From: Rhodococcus sovatensis
GTDB taxonomy: Bacteria > Actinomycetota > Actinomycetes > Mycobacteriales > Mycobacteriaceae
DNA length: 64,000 nt
Assembly (NCBI RefSeq): GCF_037327425.1
Contig: NZ_CP147846.1
Coordinates: 1,550,001-1,614,000 of the forward strand
Direction: 5' to 3'
Made by a program: the position numbers and the translations under genes
Part shown: positions 34,867 through 44,200 of the stretch, in pieces
Layout: each line of letters begins with the position of its first letter
Position numbering within the stretch: position 1 is the stretch's first letter
Notes under the pieces: model-generated
Seen by the model: only the letters and a program-made list of their open reading frames with translations
Told to the model about the DNA's origin: nothing
Databases searched by the model: none

Positions 34867-36204
34867 GTGATCGACTCTCGCAGTAGGCGCTGGGTGCTGC
34901 ACCTCGACATGGATGCGTTCTTCGCCTCGGTCGAGCAGCTCACCAGGCCCACACTGCGTGGTAGACCAGTGCTCGTCGGCGGTGCGGGAGGCCGCGGCGT
35001 GGTGGCCGGCTGCAGCTACGAGGCGCGCCTTTTCGGAGCTCGTTCGGCAATGCCGATGCATCAGGCGCGTCGACTCGTGGGCGCGGGCGCAGTGGTTCTG
35101 CCGCCGCGTGGTGCGCTCTATCAGGCTCTGAGTCGACGTGTGTTCGACGGATTGCGCGCGAGAATGCCGGTGCTGGAGCAGTTGTCGATGGACGAGGCAT
35201 TCGGTGAACCCACCGAACTCGCGGGCGCGACCGCCGCCGAGGTGATCGAGTTCTGCGAGATGCTGCGCAGCCTGGTCCTCGCCGAAACCGGTCTCGTGGC
35301 CTCGCTCGGTGCCGGCTCGGGCAAGCAGATCGCCAAGATCGCCTCCGGACTTGCCAAGCCGGACGGTGTCAAGGTGGTCACCCCTGCCGAGCAGACGGCA
35401 CTGATGGCCGGCTTGCCTGTCCGCAAGCTGTGGGGGATAGGACCTGTCGCCGACGAGAAGCTTCGACGGCTCGGCATCGACACCATCGGGAAATTCGTTG
35501 CGACCGATGAGTCCGAGATCGCATCCATCCTCGGCGCGAGGATCGGACCGAGTCTGCACAAGCTAGCGCGGGGAATCGACGATCGCGTCGTGGCAGAGCG
35601 AGCGGAGGCAAAGCAGGTCAGCGCGGAGACGACCTTCGCGCATGACCTGGTCACTCTCGCGCAGCTGCGAGCAGCAGTGGAAGCAAGCGCGGATGCGGCC
35701 CATCGACGTCTGCTCAAAGACGGCCGCGGCGCGCGAACAGTGGTGCTCAAGCTTCGCAAGTCGGACATGAGTATCGTCACACGGTCGGTGACGCTGCCGT
35801 ACGCGACCGTGGACAAGCAGACCCTCGTGGCCACTGCCCAGCGGCAGGTGCTCGATCCGGTGGAACTCGGACCGATCCGCTTGGTCGGTGTCTCACTCGC
35901 GGGTCTGTCCGCGGTGCAGCAGGGTTCGTTGTTTCCCGAGCTCGACTACCACTCCGAAGACGTGCTCGCGGGCGACGGGACCGCGATGGAAACGCCGCCG
36001 ACTGCGCGTGAGTACGGGCCGAAGTGGCATCCCGGCGTGGATGTAAGGCATCCTGAATACGGGCACGGGTGGATTCAGGGGGCGGGACACTCAGTGGTGA
36101 CAGTTCGCTTCGAGACCCGCTCCACCGGTCCGGGGCGAGCACGAACGTTCGCAGAGGACGACGACATGCTCGTTGTGGCGGATGCCCTCGACAGCATGGA
36201 ATGA
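34867..36204 (+). CDS. dinB: Y-family DNA polymerase IV (DinB/DinX type)
   Basis: 445-aa translesion polymerase. The catalytic palm motif is LHLDMDAFFASVE at about residues 10-22, and the second is SMDEAFGEP (about 106-114). LWGIGPVADEKLRRLGI is the helix-hairpin-helix, followed by the little finger domain. The final 90 residues contain YGPKWHPGVDVRHPEYG and a VTVRFE strand, resembling a small beta-barrel add-on that is not part of the standard DinB. The GTG 34867 follows def by 31 bp with no clear Shine-Dalgarno; no LexA-type box is seen in the short gap. Confidence 0.9.
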   Translation: MIDSRSRRWVLHLDMDAFFASVEQLTRPTLRGRPVLVGGAGGRGVVAGCSYEARLFGARSAMPMHQARRLVGAGAVVLPPRGALYQALSRRVFDGLRARMPVLEQLSMDEAFGEPTELAGATAAEVIEFCEMLRSLVLAETGLVASLGAGSGKQIAKIASGLAKPDGVKVVTPAEQTALMAGLPVRKLWGIGPVADEKLRRLGIDTIGKFVATDESEIASILGARIGPSLHKLARGIDDRVVAERAEAKQVSAETTFAHDLVTLAQLRAAVEASADAAHRRLLKDGRGARTVVLKLRKSDMSIVTRSVTLPYATVDKQTLVATAQRQVLDPVELGPIRLVGVSLAGLSAVQQGSLFPELDYHSEDVLAGDGTAMETPPTAREYGPKWHPGVDVRHPEYGHGWIQGAGHSVVTVRFETRSTGPGRARTFAEDDDMLVVADALDSME

Positions 36205-36293
36205 CAGTGATTCCTACCGGTGAGTAGCCTGGCTCCTTTCCGCCCGAGTGGACGGATGGCATAGTGGAGCGGCCGGGACGAACTCAGGCCGAC

Positions 36294-36311
36294 GTTGCTC
36301 GTAAGAGCAAC
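36294..36311 (+). repeat. Small perfect hairpin in the leader of the MTB12-like gene
   Basis: GTTGCTC and GAGCAAC flank a GTAA loop, a 7-bp perfect palindrome 55 bp before the start codon. A CATAGT -10-like element with an upstream TG lies at 36260-36265, so the hairpin is probably in the 5' untranslated RNA, where it could stabilise the message. Confidence 0.45.
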
Positions 36312-36366
36312 AGCAAATGACCGAGAAGTACAGACCGCGAGAAGTAAGACCGAAGGGACAGAGCAC

Positions 36367-36879
36367 TTGAAGCTTCGTAACACCCGAAAGGCCGTAGTTG
36401 CCGGCGTCGCGATCGCCGCCGCGCTGACCATGACGGCGTGCAGCTCCGGAGGGGACGAAGAGACTCCGACGACCACGTCGGCATCCGCCGCCTCCTCGGC
36501 GTCCACCGCCCCCGAGCCGTCAGGCGATTACCCGCCCGTGCCAACTCCCGAAGAGCTCAATGCGGAACTGGCGCGCGGCTTGGATCCGGCTGTTCCGGTC
36601 GAGGAGAAGGCGCAGTTGATCCAGGGCGCCGAGGCCGATCCGGAGCTCATCAACCAGGTCGCGGCCGCTGCCGTCCAGAACGGCGCACAGATCGAGATCA
36701 CCAGCGTCGACGACCTCGGCGATGGAACCCTGAACGCAGGCGCCACGCTGTCCATCAACGGTCAGGCCAACCCGGGAAGCTTCGTCTTCGTCGCTGAGAA
36801 CGGTGTCTGGAAGCTGTCCAAGGACAACGCGTGTGGTTTCGTTACGCTCGCGCAGCTGACGTCGCCCGCCTGCGCATAG
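36367..36879 (+). CDS. MTB12-like low-molecular-weight lipoprotein antigen
   Basis: 170-aa exported protein. The signal peptide has a Lys/Arg start, a hydrophobic core and the lipobox TMTAC, so it is probably lipidated at Cys25 or so. A Thr/Ser/Ala/Pro-rich spacer follows, then a compact domain with PTPEELNAELARGLDP and GTLNAGATLSING resembling the C-terminal domain of mycobacterial MTB12. The domain has the nuclear-transport-factor-2-like style and ends in two Cys (DNACGFV and SPACA) that may form a disulfide. The start is TTG 36367 with AAGGGA 8 nt upstream. Function unknown. Confidence 0.8.
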   Translation: MKLRNTRKAVVAGVAIAAALTMTACSSGGDEETPTTTSASAASSASTAPEPSGDYPPVPTPEELNAELARGLDPAVPVEEKAQLIQGAEADPELINQVAAAAVQNGAQIEITSVDDLGDGTLNAGATLSINGQANPGSFVFVAENGVWKLSKDNACGFVTLAQLTSPACA

Positions 36880-36920
36880 TTCGACTGGTTCGCTGCTGCA
36901 CACGCGATTGTGTGTGGTTC

Positions 36921-36967
36921 CCGGTGCCGGTCTTGTACTCCGACGAGGAGCACAAGACCGGCACCGG
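36921..36967. terminator. Bidirectional hairpin terminator between convergent genes
   Basis: A perfect 16-bp inverted repeat (36921-36936 with 36952-36967) around a 15-nt loop, lying between the MTB12-like gene and the convergent lipoprotein gene. There is no long T-tract. It can serve both strands. Confidence 0.8.
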
Positions 36968-36981
36968 TGCGTTTCTCGGCC

Positions 36982-37734
36982 CTAGACGCCCGCGTCGATA
37001 CCTCTGATCCTGTCCGCCGCGGTCTTCGCGAGAGCAGTGAAAGAGGCTGGATCCACGCCCTCCTGGCTGGTCACCACCAGTTGGACGACCGTGTGGTCGA
37101 CCACGGCCACGACGGCGTCCGCCACCAATGTGTATCCCTCGCTTGTCGTCTCGAGACGCACCGAGGTGGATGCATCGCCGATCGTTTCCTGCTCGCGCGC
37201 GCCGAGCCGGTACTGGACGCCGACACCGTCGGCGTCGGTTCCCGTGTACTCGGTGCACTGGGCGAACGCATTCTGAACCGCGTCGAAGGCTGCGACAGCG
37301 CCGTTGTCGGCATAGCTGGCGGCATCCTCGTCGATCGAGGAGAACTCGGGCCCCGAGTACCGGACCTCGGAGTCGGCGGATGCACCGGGAGACTGCTGTG
37401 TGACGGTTGCGAGCACGTCGGCGCACGCCTGAGGGTCGGTCCCGGAACGATCCTGTGCGTCGTAGTCGGGAGCCGGATCGAGTCCGAGGTCGCGGACTGG
37501 ATCCGGGACCACGGCGAAGCCGTCGGGCACGTCCTCGACGAGCAGCATCCTCGCGCTGAGAACGGTCGAGTCGGTGATGGGCGAGCCGCTCAGCGGTTGC
37601 GGTGCGACTACCCGAGGTTCCAGGTCGGCAAGCGGGGCGTCGTCAGGGCTGTCCTCGGCGGCACCGCAGGCAGTGAGGACAGTGATGGCGACAGCCGACA
37701 GCGTCGCCGTCCAGATCACGCGGGGGTGCCTCAT
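36982..37734 (-). CDS. Lipoprotein with PknH-like sensor domain
   Basis: About 250 aa. The signal peptide ends in the lipobox VLTAC. The mature part has LVEDVPDGFAV and a DPQACADVL segment with conserved Cys, then a C-terminal QCTEYTG Cys; the Cys pair and overall shape resemble the extracellular sensor domain found in mycobacterial PknH and stand-alone lipoproteins. It probably binds an extracellular ligand. ATG 37734 overlaps the stop of the upstream lipoprotein gene (ATGA); a GTG at 37746 is an alternative. It is the second gene of a two-lipoprotein operon. Confidence 0.75.
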   Translation of the reverse strand: MRHPRVIWTATLSAVAITVLTACGAAEDSPDDAPLADLEPRVVAPQPLSGSPITDSTVLSARMLLVEDVPDGFAVVPDPVRDLGLDPAPDYDAQDRSGTDPQACADVLATVTQQSPGASADSEVRYSGPEFSSIDEDAASYADNGAVAAFDAVQNAFAQCTEYTGTDADGVGVQYRLGAREQETIGDASTSVRLETTSEGYTLVADAVVAVVDHTVVQLVVTSQEGVDPASFTALAKTAADRIRGIDAGV

Positions 37735-38666
37735 GGCGTCGTCCACCGAAGCGTGTCGCTGATGTCCTGACGGAGGACTGTGGTGCCCTCGGGATCGCTG
37801 TACTGCTGGTTGCCGCCGACCGTGACCTCTCCGGCTATGGGCAGCGGTTTCGTCAGATCGATCTCGAGTGTCCCCGTGCCGGTCATGGTGTACGAGTCGA
37901 TCGCCAACTGACCCGCGTCGTCGGGTAGTTCCAGCGTCGTCGACTCGGGCGTCTGCTCGATTCGTAGGTCGATCGTCAGACGATCCCCGTTCCGCTCCCG
38001 GAGTGTCGCGGTAGTTCGCTGGTTGAGTGTGAGGCCGCTGATGACCTGCTGATCTGCAGTCCAGACCGCACCGACACCCACATCGCCCTCTGGGAAAGAA
38101 ATCGATCGATACACGGCTTGATTGAGAGCCTGTTCGATGGCCGCGCGCGCAGAGTCCTGTGCTGCCTCGGCGGGTGCGATCGACAGTGCTGTCACCGCGC
38201 CGGTGTCGGTGACCGTCAACCCGGCTTCCGAGCCGTCCGCTGCTGCCAGCGCCTCGGTCAGCCGCTGGTCAGCGGAGGTGGCACTACCGACCCGCAGGTC
38301 CACCGTGCGGTCCGAATCGGAGTCGGCCGGCTGGGCCGTGAGCGGGACCGTCAATTCCGGGGTGGAGAAGTCCTGAACCGCTTGGTCGTCGATCTGCTGG
38401 GTGACGGTCGACCGGGTGGTCAGCAGAATCGACTGCTCCCCGGTCAGGTCCTGCGTGAGCGGGCTCCGTGGCTCTGCTCCCGCGTCCACGACGGCAACCG
38501 TCACGGGGGTGACCGGAAGCGCCACTCCTGAGGTCGTCGACGACGTAGCCGTGTCGGACGGCGCATCGTCATCGGAGGTTCCGCAACCGGCCAGAAGCGC
38601 AGTCACGGCGACCGCGGCGGCTAGGGCACGAAGGCGTCGCAACGGGGTTTCGGAAGTGAAGATCAC
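37731..38666 (-). CDS. Lipoprotein of unknown function (DUF6263-like)
   Basis: 311 aa. Signal peptide with an RRLRALAA start and lipobox LLAGC. After a Ser/Thr/Asp-rich spacer the protein is beta-rich with repeated acidic turns: DADS/DSDS, ISFPEGDVGVGAVW and LEIDLTKPLPIAGEV near the C-terminus. It resembles DUF6263-type lipoproteins in which such segments recur. It starts with GTG 38666, and its stop overlaps the second lipoprotein gene. It is divergent from lspA, the signal peptidase that would process it, across about 100 bp. Confidence 0.7.
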   Translation of the reverse strand: MIFTSETPLRRLRALAAAVAVTALLAGCGTSDDDAPSDTATSSTTSGVALPVTPVTVAVVDAGAEPRSPLTQDLTGEQSILLTTRSTVTQQIDDQAVQDFSTPELTVPLTAQPADSDSDRTVDLRVGSATSADQRLTEALAAADGSEAGLTVTDTGAVTALSIAPAEAAQDSARAAIEQALNQAVYRSISFPEGDVGVGAVWTADQQVISGLTLNQRTTATLRERNGDRLTIDLRIEQTPESTTLELPDDAGQLAIDSYTMTGTGTLEIDLTKPLPIAGEVTVGGNQQYSDPEGTTVLRQDISDTLRWTTP

Positions 38667-38766
38667 GGGACCAGGCTACGGATGCTCGACGACAGCGCAC
38701 GCAGGCGTGCGCAGCCCAGCAGATCCGGGTGACAGGTGCGGGGCTTCGATGCGACATGATAGGGGT

Positions 38767-39447
38767 GTGAGTGACGACCGCCCGACCGATTCGCCCAGTC
38801 CAGATTCCAGCCCAGATACCGGTGCCGAAAGGCCGGAGACCGCTGCAGGCGCATCTGCCGCCGACCCCGCACCGGCCGCCGAGGCCGACGAAGTCTCGCC
38901 CGCCGGAGGGGATCAGGCTCGGCGACCGCTGCGCACTCGGATGCTGATCGTGATCGCGTTCGTCGTTCTCGCCTTCGACCTCGTCACCAAGATTGCCGTT
39001 GTGCACTTCGTTGCGCCGGGTAGGCCGATCGAGATCATCGGGGATGTGGTCACGCTTCGGCTCGTACGTAATCCGGGCGCCGCCTTTTCGATGGCAACCG
39101 GAATGACATGGCTCCTGACCATCGTTGCGGTATGCGTCGTGATTGCCGTGATTCGGATCGGCCGGACTCTGCGTTCGCTGTGGTGGGCGATCGGACTCGG
39201 TCTTGTTCTCGGCGGCGCTCTGGGCAATCTGATCGACCGCTTCTTCCGTTCGCCAGGACCGTTGCAGGGCCACGTCGTGGACTTCGTGTCCGTCGGATGG
39301 TGGCCGGTGTTCAACGTCGCCGATTCATCCATCGTCTGCGGGGCGATCCTGCTGGTCGTAGTGAGCCTGCTCGGTTTCGAGCCCAACGGAGAACGGGCGT
39401 CGTCGAAGAAGGACGTCGCTAATTCCGGTGCGGCGGAACGAAAGTGA
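38767..39447 (+). CDS. lspA: Lipoprotein signal peptidase (signal peptidase II)
   Basis: 226-aa aspartyl protease of the membrane that cleaves prolipoproteins before the lipidated Cys. Four transmembrane helices start at about residue 60. The catalytic Asp pair is in GNLIDR and FNVADSSI. The first 58 residues form an acidic Pro/Ser/Asp/Ala-rich tail typical of actinobacterial LspA. The GTG start 38767 lacks a good Shine-Dalgarno. Three lipoprotein genes lie beside it. The stop overlaps the pseudouridine synthase start. Confidence 0.93.
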   Translation: MSDDRPTDSPSPDSSPDTGAERPETAAGASAADPAPAAEADEVSPAGGDQARRPLRTRMLIVIAFVVLAFDLVTKIAVVHFVAPGRPIEIIGDVVTLRLVRNPGAAFSMATGMTWLLTIVAVCVVIAVIRIGRTLRSLWWAIGLGLVLGGALGNLIDRFFRSPGPLQGHVVDFVSVGWWPVFNVADSSIVCGAILLVVVSLLGFEPNGERASSKKDVANSGAAERK

Positions 39448-40370
39448 GAGAGTCGCGCTCGATGCCGGTTCCCGACGGCCTGGACGGTATGCGGGTAGAT
39501 GCGGGTGTGTCCAGACTGCTCGGACTCTCACGCACCGTCGTGGCGACGCTGGCGGAGGAAGGTTCGGTTGCGGTCGACGGCGCAGCAGTCGGCAAGTCGG
39601 AACGGTTGTCGGCCGGGTCGTGGATCGAAGTGATTCTTCCCGAGCCTGCGCGTGAACTCACCGTCGAAGCGGTACCAGTGGACGGCATGGAGATTCTGTA
39701 CGCCGACGACGACATCGTCGCCGTCGACAAACCCGTGGGTGTCGCGGCTCATGCCAGTGTCGGGTGGACGGGGCCGACGGTCATCGGTGGTCTGGCCGCA
39801 GCCGGCTTCCGCATCTCGACGTCGGGAGCGCACGAGCGTCAAGGAATTGTGCACCGTCTCGACGTCGGCACCTCGGGGGTGATGGTCGTGGCGACTTCGG
39901 AGCGGGCATACACCCTGCTCAAGCGTGCGTTCAAGCAGCGGACCATCGAGAAGCGGTATCACGCTCTCGTGCAGGGGCATCCGGATCCGAGCAGCGGCAC
40001 CATCGATGCGCCCATCGGCAGACACGGCAGCAACGACTGGAAGTTCGCCGTCCGAGCCGACGGCAAAGAGAGTGTGACGCACTACGACACGATCGAGGCG
40101 TTCCAGGCCGCCAGCCTCCTCGACGTCCATCTCGAAACCGGGCGCACCCATCAGATCAGGGTTCACTTCTCCGCCCTACGGCACCCGTGCTGCGGCGACT
40201 TGACCTACGGTGCCGACCCACGCCTCGCTGAACGCCTCGGCCTCGAACGCCAATGGCTGCACGCCAAATCGCTGGCGTTCACCCACCCGTCGGACGGCCG
40301 CTGGGTGGAGATCGAGAGCAAGTATCCGGCCGATCTCGAACATGCGCTCGAGGTGCTGCGCTCGGCATGA
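39444..40370 (+). CDS. RluD-family 23S rRNA pseudouridine synthase
   Basis: 308 aa. An N-terminal S4-like RNA-binding domain (RVDAGVSRLLGLSRT) precedes the catalytic domain with GIVHRLDVGTSGVMVVA, the catalytic Asp lying in HRLD. TGRTHQIRVH and HAKSLAFTHP are further family motifs. The GTG start overlaps lspA, a pairing conserved in many bacteria. Which uridines it modifies is inferred from RluD. Confidence 0.93.
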   Translation: MRESRSMPVPDGLDGMRVDAGVSRLLGLSRTVVATLAEEGSVAVDGAAVGKSERLSAGSWIEVILPEPARELTVEAVPVDGMEILYADDDIVAVDKPVGVAAHASVGWTGPTVIGGLAAAGFRISTSGAHERQGIVHRLDVGTSGVMVVATSERAYTLLKRAFKQRTIEKRYHALVQGHPDPSSGTIDAPIGRHGSNDWKFAVRADGKESVTHYDTIEAFQAASLLDVHLETGRTHQIRVHFSALRHPCCGDLTYGADPRLAERLGLERQWLHAKSLAFTHPSDGRWVEIESKYPADLEHALEVLRSA

Positions 40371-41032
40371 GATGGGTGCGGGGGGTTGCCGAGGCGTGCG
40401 CGCTCGTCGTGGTGACTCTTGTTCTGTTCGCGGTTGTCGGTGTCATGAACCCGCTACCACGGCCGGGAGTGAACACCGACCGACTCGGACCGGACAGCGG
40501 TGAGACGGTCGGTGACTACACCTCACGTTCCATACTGAGCGTGCAGCAAGCGGCGGCCGACGACGACCTTCATTGGGCGCTCGTGTCGTTTGCGGACGAG
40601 ACGTCACCCGCGACGGCGTATCGATCTGCGGGTGGTTCGCGTATCGCGCAGGTACTGATCCGTGTTCCGATGGACCGGGTCCAGACCCCGACCGTTGCAG
40701 TGGGTGTTTCCGGCACCGAACAGTCGGTCCTGGCGTCCGAGGACGCTGCAGCGTCCGGGCTGCACGGTTCGACCGGCCAGTGGGATCGGCAGTCACAGAT
40801 CGACGCGGCGTCGTTGCCTCGGCTGGCCGCCGGGTGCGACTGCGTCGTAGGCCTGGTGGTGCATGCGACCGGGGTCTCGTTGCGGTCGATGCAAGCGACG
40901 TCCGGTGTTCGCGCGGTCGAGGCGCTACCGTCCGACGCGATCGCCGGGCGTTTCGCAGTCCGGGCGTTTCTACCGGACTACGTCGATGTCGTGGGCGCGC
41001 TACCCGATGACGGACCCATCCCACCGCCGTGA
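40367..41032 (+). CDS. Membrane-anchored extracytoplasmic protein of unknown function
   Basis: 221 aa. One N-terminal transmembrane helix (ALVVVTLVLFAVVGVM, about residues 12-30) is followed by an extracytoplasmic domain with a CDC motif in AAGCDCVVGLVVHAT and a Pro-rich C-terminus. The ATG overlaps the pseudouridine synthase stop (ATGA), so it belongs to the lspA operon. I recognise no domain. A hairpin follows 45 bp after the stop (GTCACACCTG at 41078 pairing with 41113-41126, with a bulge), a possible terminator. Confidence 0.65.
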   Translation: MRWVRGVAEACALVVVTLVLFAVVGVMNPLPRPGVNTDRLGPDSGETVGDYTSRSILSVQQAAADDDLHWALVSFADETSPATAYRSAGGSRIAQVLIRVPMDRVQTPTVAVGVSGTEQSVLASEDAAASGLHGSTGQWDRQSQIDAASLPRLAAGCDCVVGLVVHATGVSLRSMQATSGVRAVEALPSDAIAGRFAVRAFLPDYVDVVGALPDDGPIPPP

Positions 41033-41226
41033 GGCGAGTGTCAATTCGCGGTCGCGGCGCTCCCAGAGGTCTCTTCCGTCACACCTGTCACGACGCGCCC
41101 AGGCGCGACACGCAGGTGGGCGTGACACACCGAGAGTGCGGAAATATCTGTCGGTTCCAACGCCTAGAGTGAGGTGCACTTCGCGTCTCGACATATCGAC
41201 CCGCTCGACCTTCAGGAGACAACTTC

Positions 41227-44200
41227 GTGGCTGACTCGTTCGTTCATCTGCACAACCACACCGAGTACTCGATGCTCGACGGGGCCGCCAAGATCGCGCC
41301 GATGTTCGCAGAGGCTGCGCGTCTCGAGATGACGGCAGTCGGAATGACCGACCACGGCAACATGTACGGCGCCAGTGAGTTCTACAACGAGGCCAAGAAG
41401 GCCGGAATCAAACCGATCATCGGTATCGAGGCGTACATCGCTCCCGAGTCGCGATTCAACAAGAAGCGCGTGCTGTGGGGCGATCGCAGCCAGAAATCGG
41501 ACGACGTCTCAGGTAGCGGCGCGTACACGCACATGACGATGGTTGCCGAGAACGCGACCGGAGTTCGGAACCTGTTCAAGCTGTCGTCGTTGGCCTCGAT
41601 CGAGGGTCAGCTCGGCAAGTGGGCGCGCATGGACGAGGAGATCATCGCCACGCATGCCGAAGGGATCATCGCCACCACCGGGTGTCCGTCGGGTGAGGTA
41701 CAGACGCGGCTGCGTCTCGGCCAGGATCGGGAGGCACTCGAGGCTGCAGCCAAGTGGCAAGAGATCTGGGGCCCGGAGAATTTCTTCCTCGAGCTGATGG
41801 ACCACGGACTGTCGATCGAGCGGCGCGTGCGCGAAGGGCTGATCGACATCGGCAAGAAGCTGTCGATCCCTCCTCTCGCCACGAACGACTGCCACTATGT
41901 CACCAAAGACGCGGCGGAGAACCACGAAGCGCTGCTCTGCATTCAGACCGGCAAGACCCTGAGCGACCCGACACGCTTCAAATTCGACGGCGACGGCTAC
42001 TACCTCAAGTCCGCAGCGGAGATGCGGGCGCTGTGGGATGACGAGGTTCCCGGCGCGTGCGACAGCACGCTGCTGATCGCCGAGCGCGTTCAGTCCTACG
42101 ACGACGTGTGGGCGCACCGCGATCGCATGCCCATCTTCCCTGTCCCGGAAGGTGACACCCAGGGTTCGTTCCTGACCAAGGAGGTCGACCGCGGCCTCGA
42201 GTGGCGTTTCCCCGGCGGGGTTCCCCAGGAATACCGTGATCGCGCCAAGTACGAGATCTCCGTCATTCTCGAGATGGGTTTCCCCGCGTACTTCCTCGTC
42301 GTCGGCGACCTCATCGCGTATGCACGTTCGGTCGGGATCCGCGTCGGACCGGGTCGTGGATCGGCAGCAGGATCACTCGTTGCATACGCGATGGGCATCA
42401 CCAACATCGATCCGCTGCCGCACGGTCTGCTGTTCGAGCGATTCCTCAACCCCGAGCGCGTGTCCATGCCCGATATCGATATCGACTTCGATGACCGTCG
42501 CCGTGGCGAAATGGTGCGCTATGCCACCGAGAAATGGGGCAGCGACCGCGTCGCGCAGGTCATCACCTTCGGCACCATCAAGACCAAGGCCGCCATCAAG
42601 GACTCCGCGAGAGTGCAGTTCGGCCAACCGGGATTCGCGATCGCCGACCAGATCACCAAGGCACTGCCACCGCCCATCATGGCCAAGGACATCTCGGTCG
42701 CCGGCATCACCGACCCGTCGCACGAGCGGTACAAGGAAGCAACCGAGGTCCGAGCGCTCATCGACTCGAATCCTGACGTCGCCACGATCTACAAGACCGC
42801 GCGCGGGTTGGAAGGGCTGATTCGAAACGCCGGCGTTCACGCCTGCGCGGTCATCATGTCCTCCGAGCCGCTGACCGATGCCATTCCGGTGTGGAAGCGC
42901 GCGCAGGACGGCGCGATCATCACCGGCTGGGACTATCCGTCGTGCGAGGCCATCGGCCTGCTCAAGATGGACTTCCTCGGGCTGCGCAACCTCACCGTCA
43001 TCGGTGACGCTATCGACAACATCAAGAGCAATCGCGGGGTCGAAGTCGACCTCGACACGCTCAGCCTCGATGACCCCGCGACGTACGAATTGTTGGCCCG
43101 CGGAGACACACTCGGCGTGTTCCAGTTGGACGGTAGCGCTATGCGCGATCTTCTTCGCAGGATGCAGCCGACCGGATTCGAGGACATCGTCGCCGTCCTG
43201 GCGCTGTACCGCCCGGGCCCGATGGGCATGAACGCGCACAACGACTACGCCGACCGCAAGAACGGTCGCCAAGAAGTCAAGCCGATTCACCCGGAGCTCG
43301 AGGAACCGCTCGCCGAAATCCTGAAGGACACGTACGGCCTGATCGTGTACCAGGAGCAGATCATGCAGATCGCGCAGAAGGTCGCCGGGTATTCGCTCGG
43401 CCAGGCCGATCTGCTGCGACGCGCCATGGGCAAGAAGAAGCTCTCGGTGCTGGAAGAGGCGTACGCCGGGTTCCGGCAGGGAATGCTGGACAACGGCTTC
43501 TCCGAAGCAGCAATCAAGGCGCTGTGGGATACCGTTCTACCGTTCGCCGGCTACGCGTTCAACAAGTCGCACGCGGCCGGATACGGGCTCGTGTCGTACT
43601 GGACCGGATACCTCAAGGCGAACTATCCCGGCGAATACATGGCCGGTCTGCTCACCAGCGTCGGAGACGACAAGGACAAGTCGGCCATCTACCTCGCCGA
43701 CTGCCGCAAGCTCGGAATCACCGTGCTTCCACCCGATGTCAACGAATCCGAGCTCAACTTCGCCTCCGTCGGCAAAGACATCCGCTTCGGTCTCGGAGCC
43801 GTCCGAAACGTCGGTACCAACGTCGTGGCGTCGATCATTCGTGCGCGAGAAGAAAAGTCCAAGTACACCGACTTCTCCGACTACCTGAACAAGATCGATG
43901 CGACCGCCTGCAGCAAGAAGGTCACCGAATCACTGATCAAATCGGGAGCTTTCGACTCGCTCGAGCATCCTCGCAAGGGTTTGATGCTCATCCACGCCGA
44001 CGCGATCGATGCAGTGATGGGAACGAAGAAGGCCGAAGCCATCGGTCAGTTCGACCTCTTCGGAGGTGAGGACGCGGACGAGTCCATTTCGGCCGTCTTC
44101 AACGTCCGCGTGCCCGACGAGGAATGGGAATCGAAGCACCGCCTGGCACTCGAGCGCGAGATGCTGGGCCTGTACGTGTCCGGTCACCCGCTACTCGGTG

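Noticed and set aside
36205..36366. A tRNA-like gene before the MTB12-like gene
   Set aside because: The GC-rich stretch does not form a cloverleaf and has no TTC loop or anticodon stem.
41078..41126. A terminator after the gene ending at 41032
   Set aside because: The stem needs a 4-nt bulge and has no T-tract; noted in the gene entry only as a possibility.
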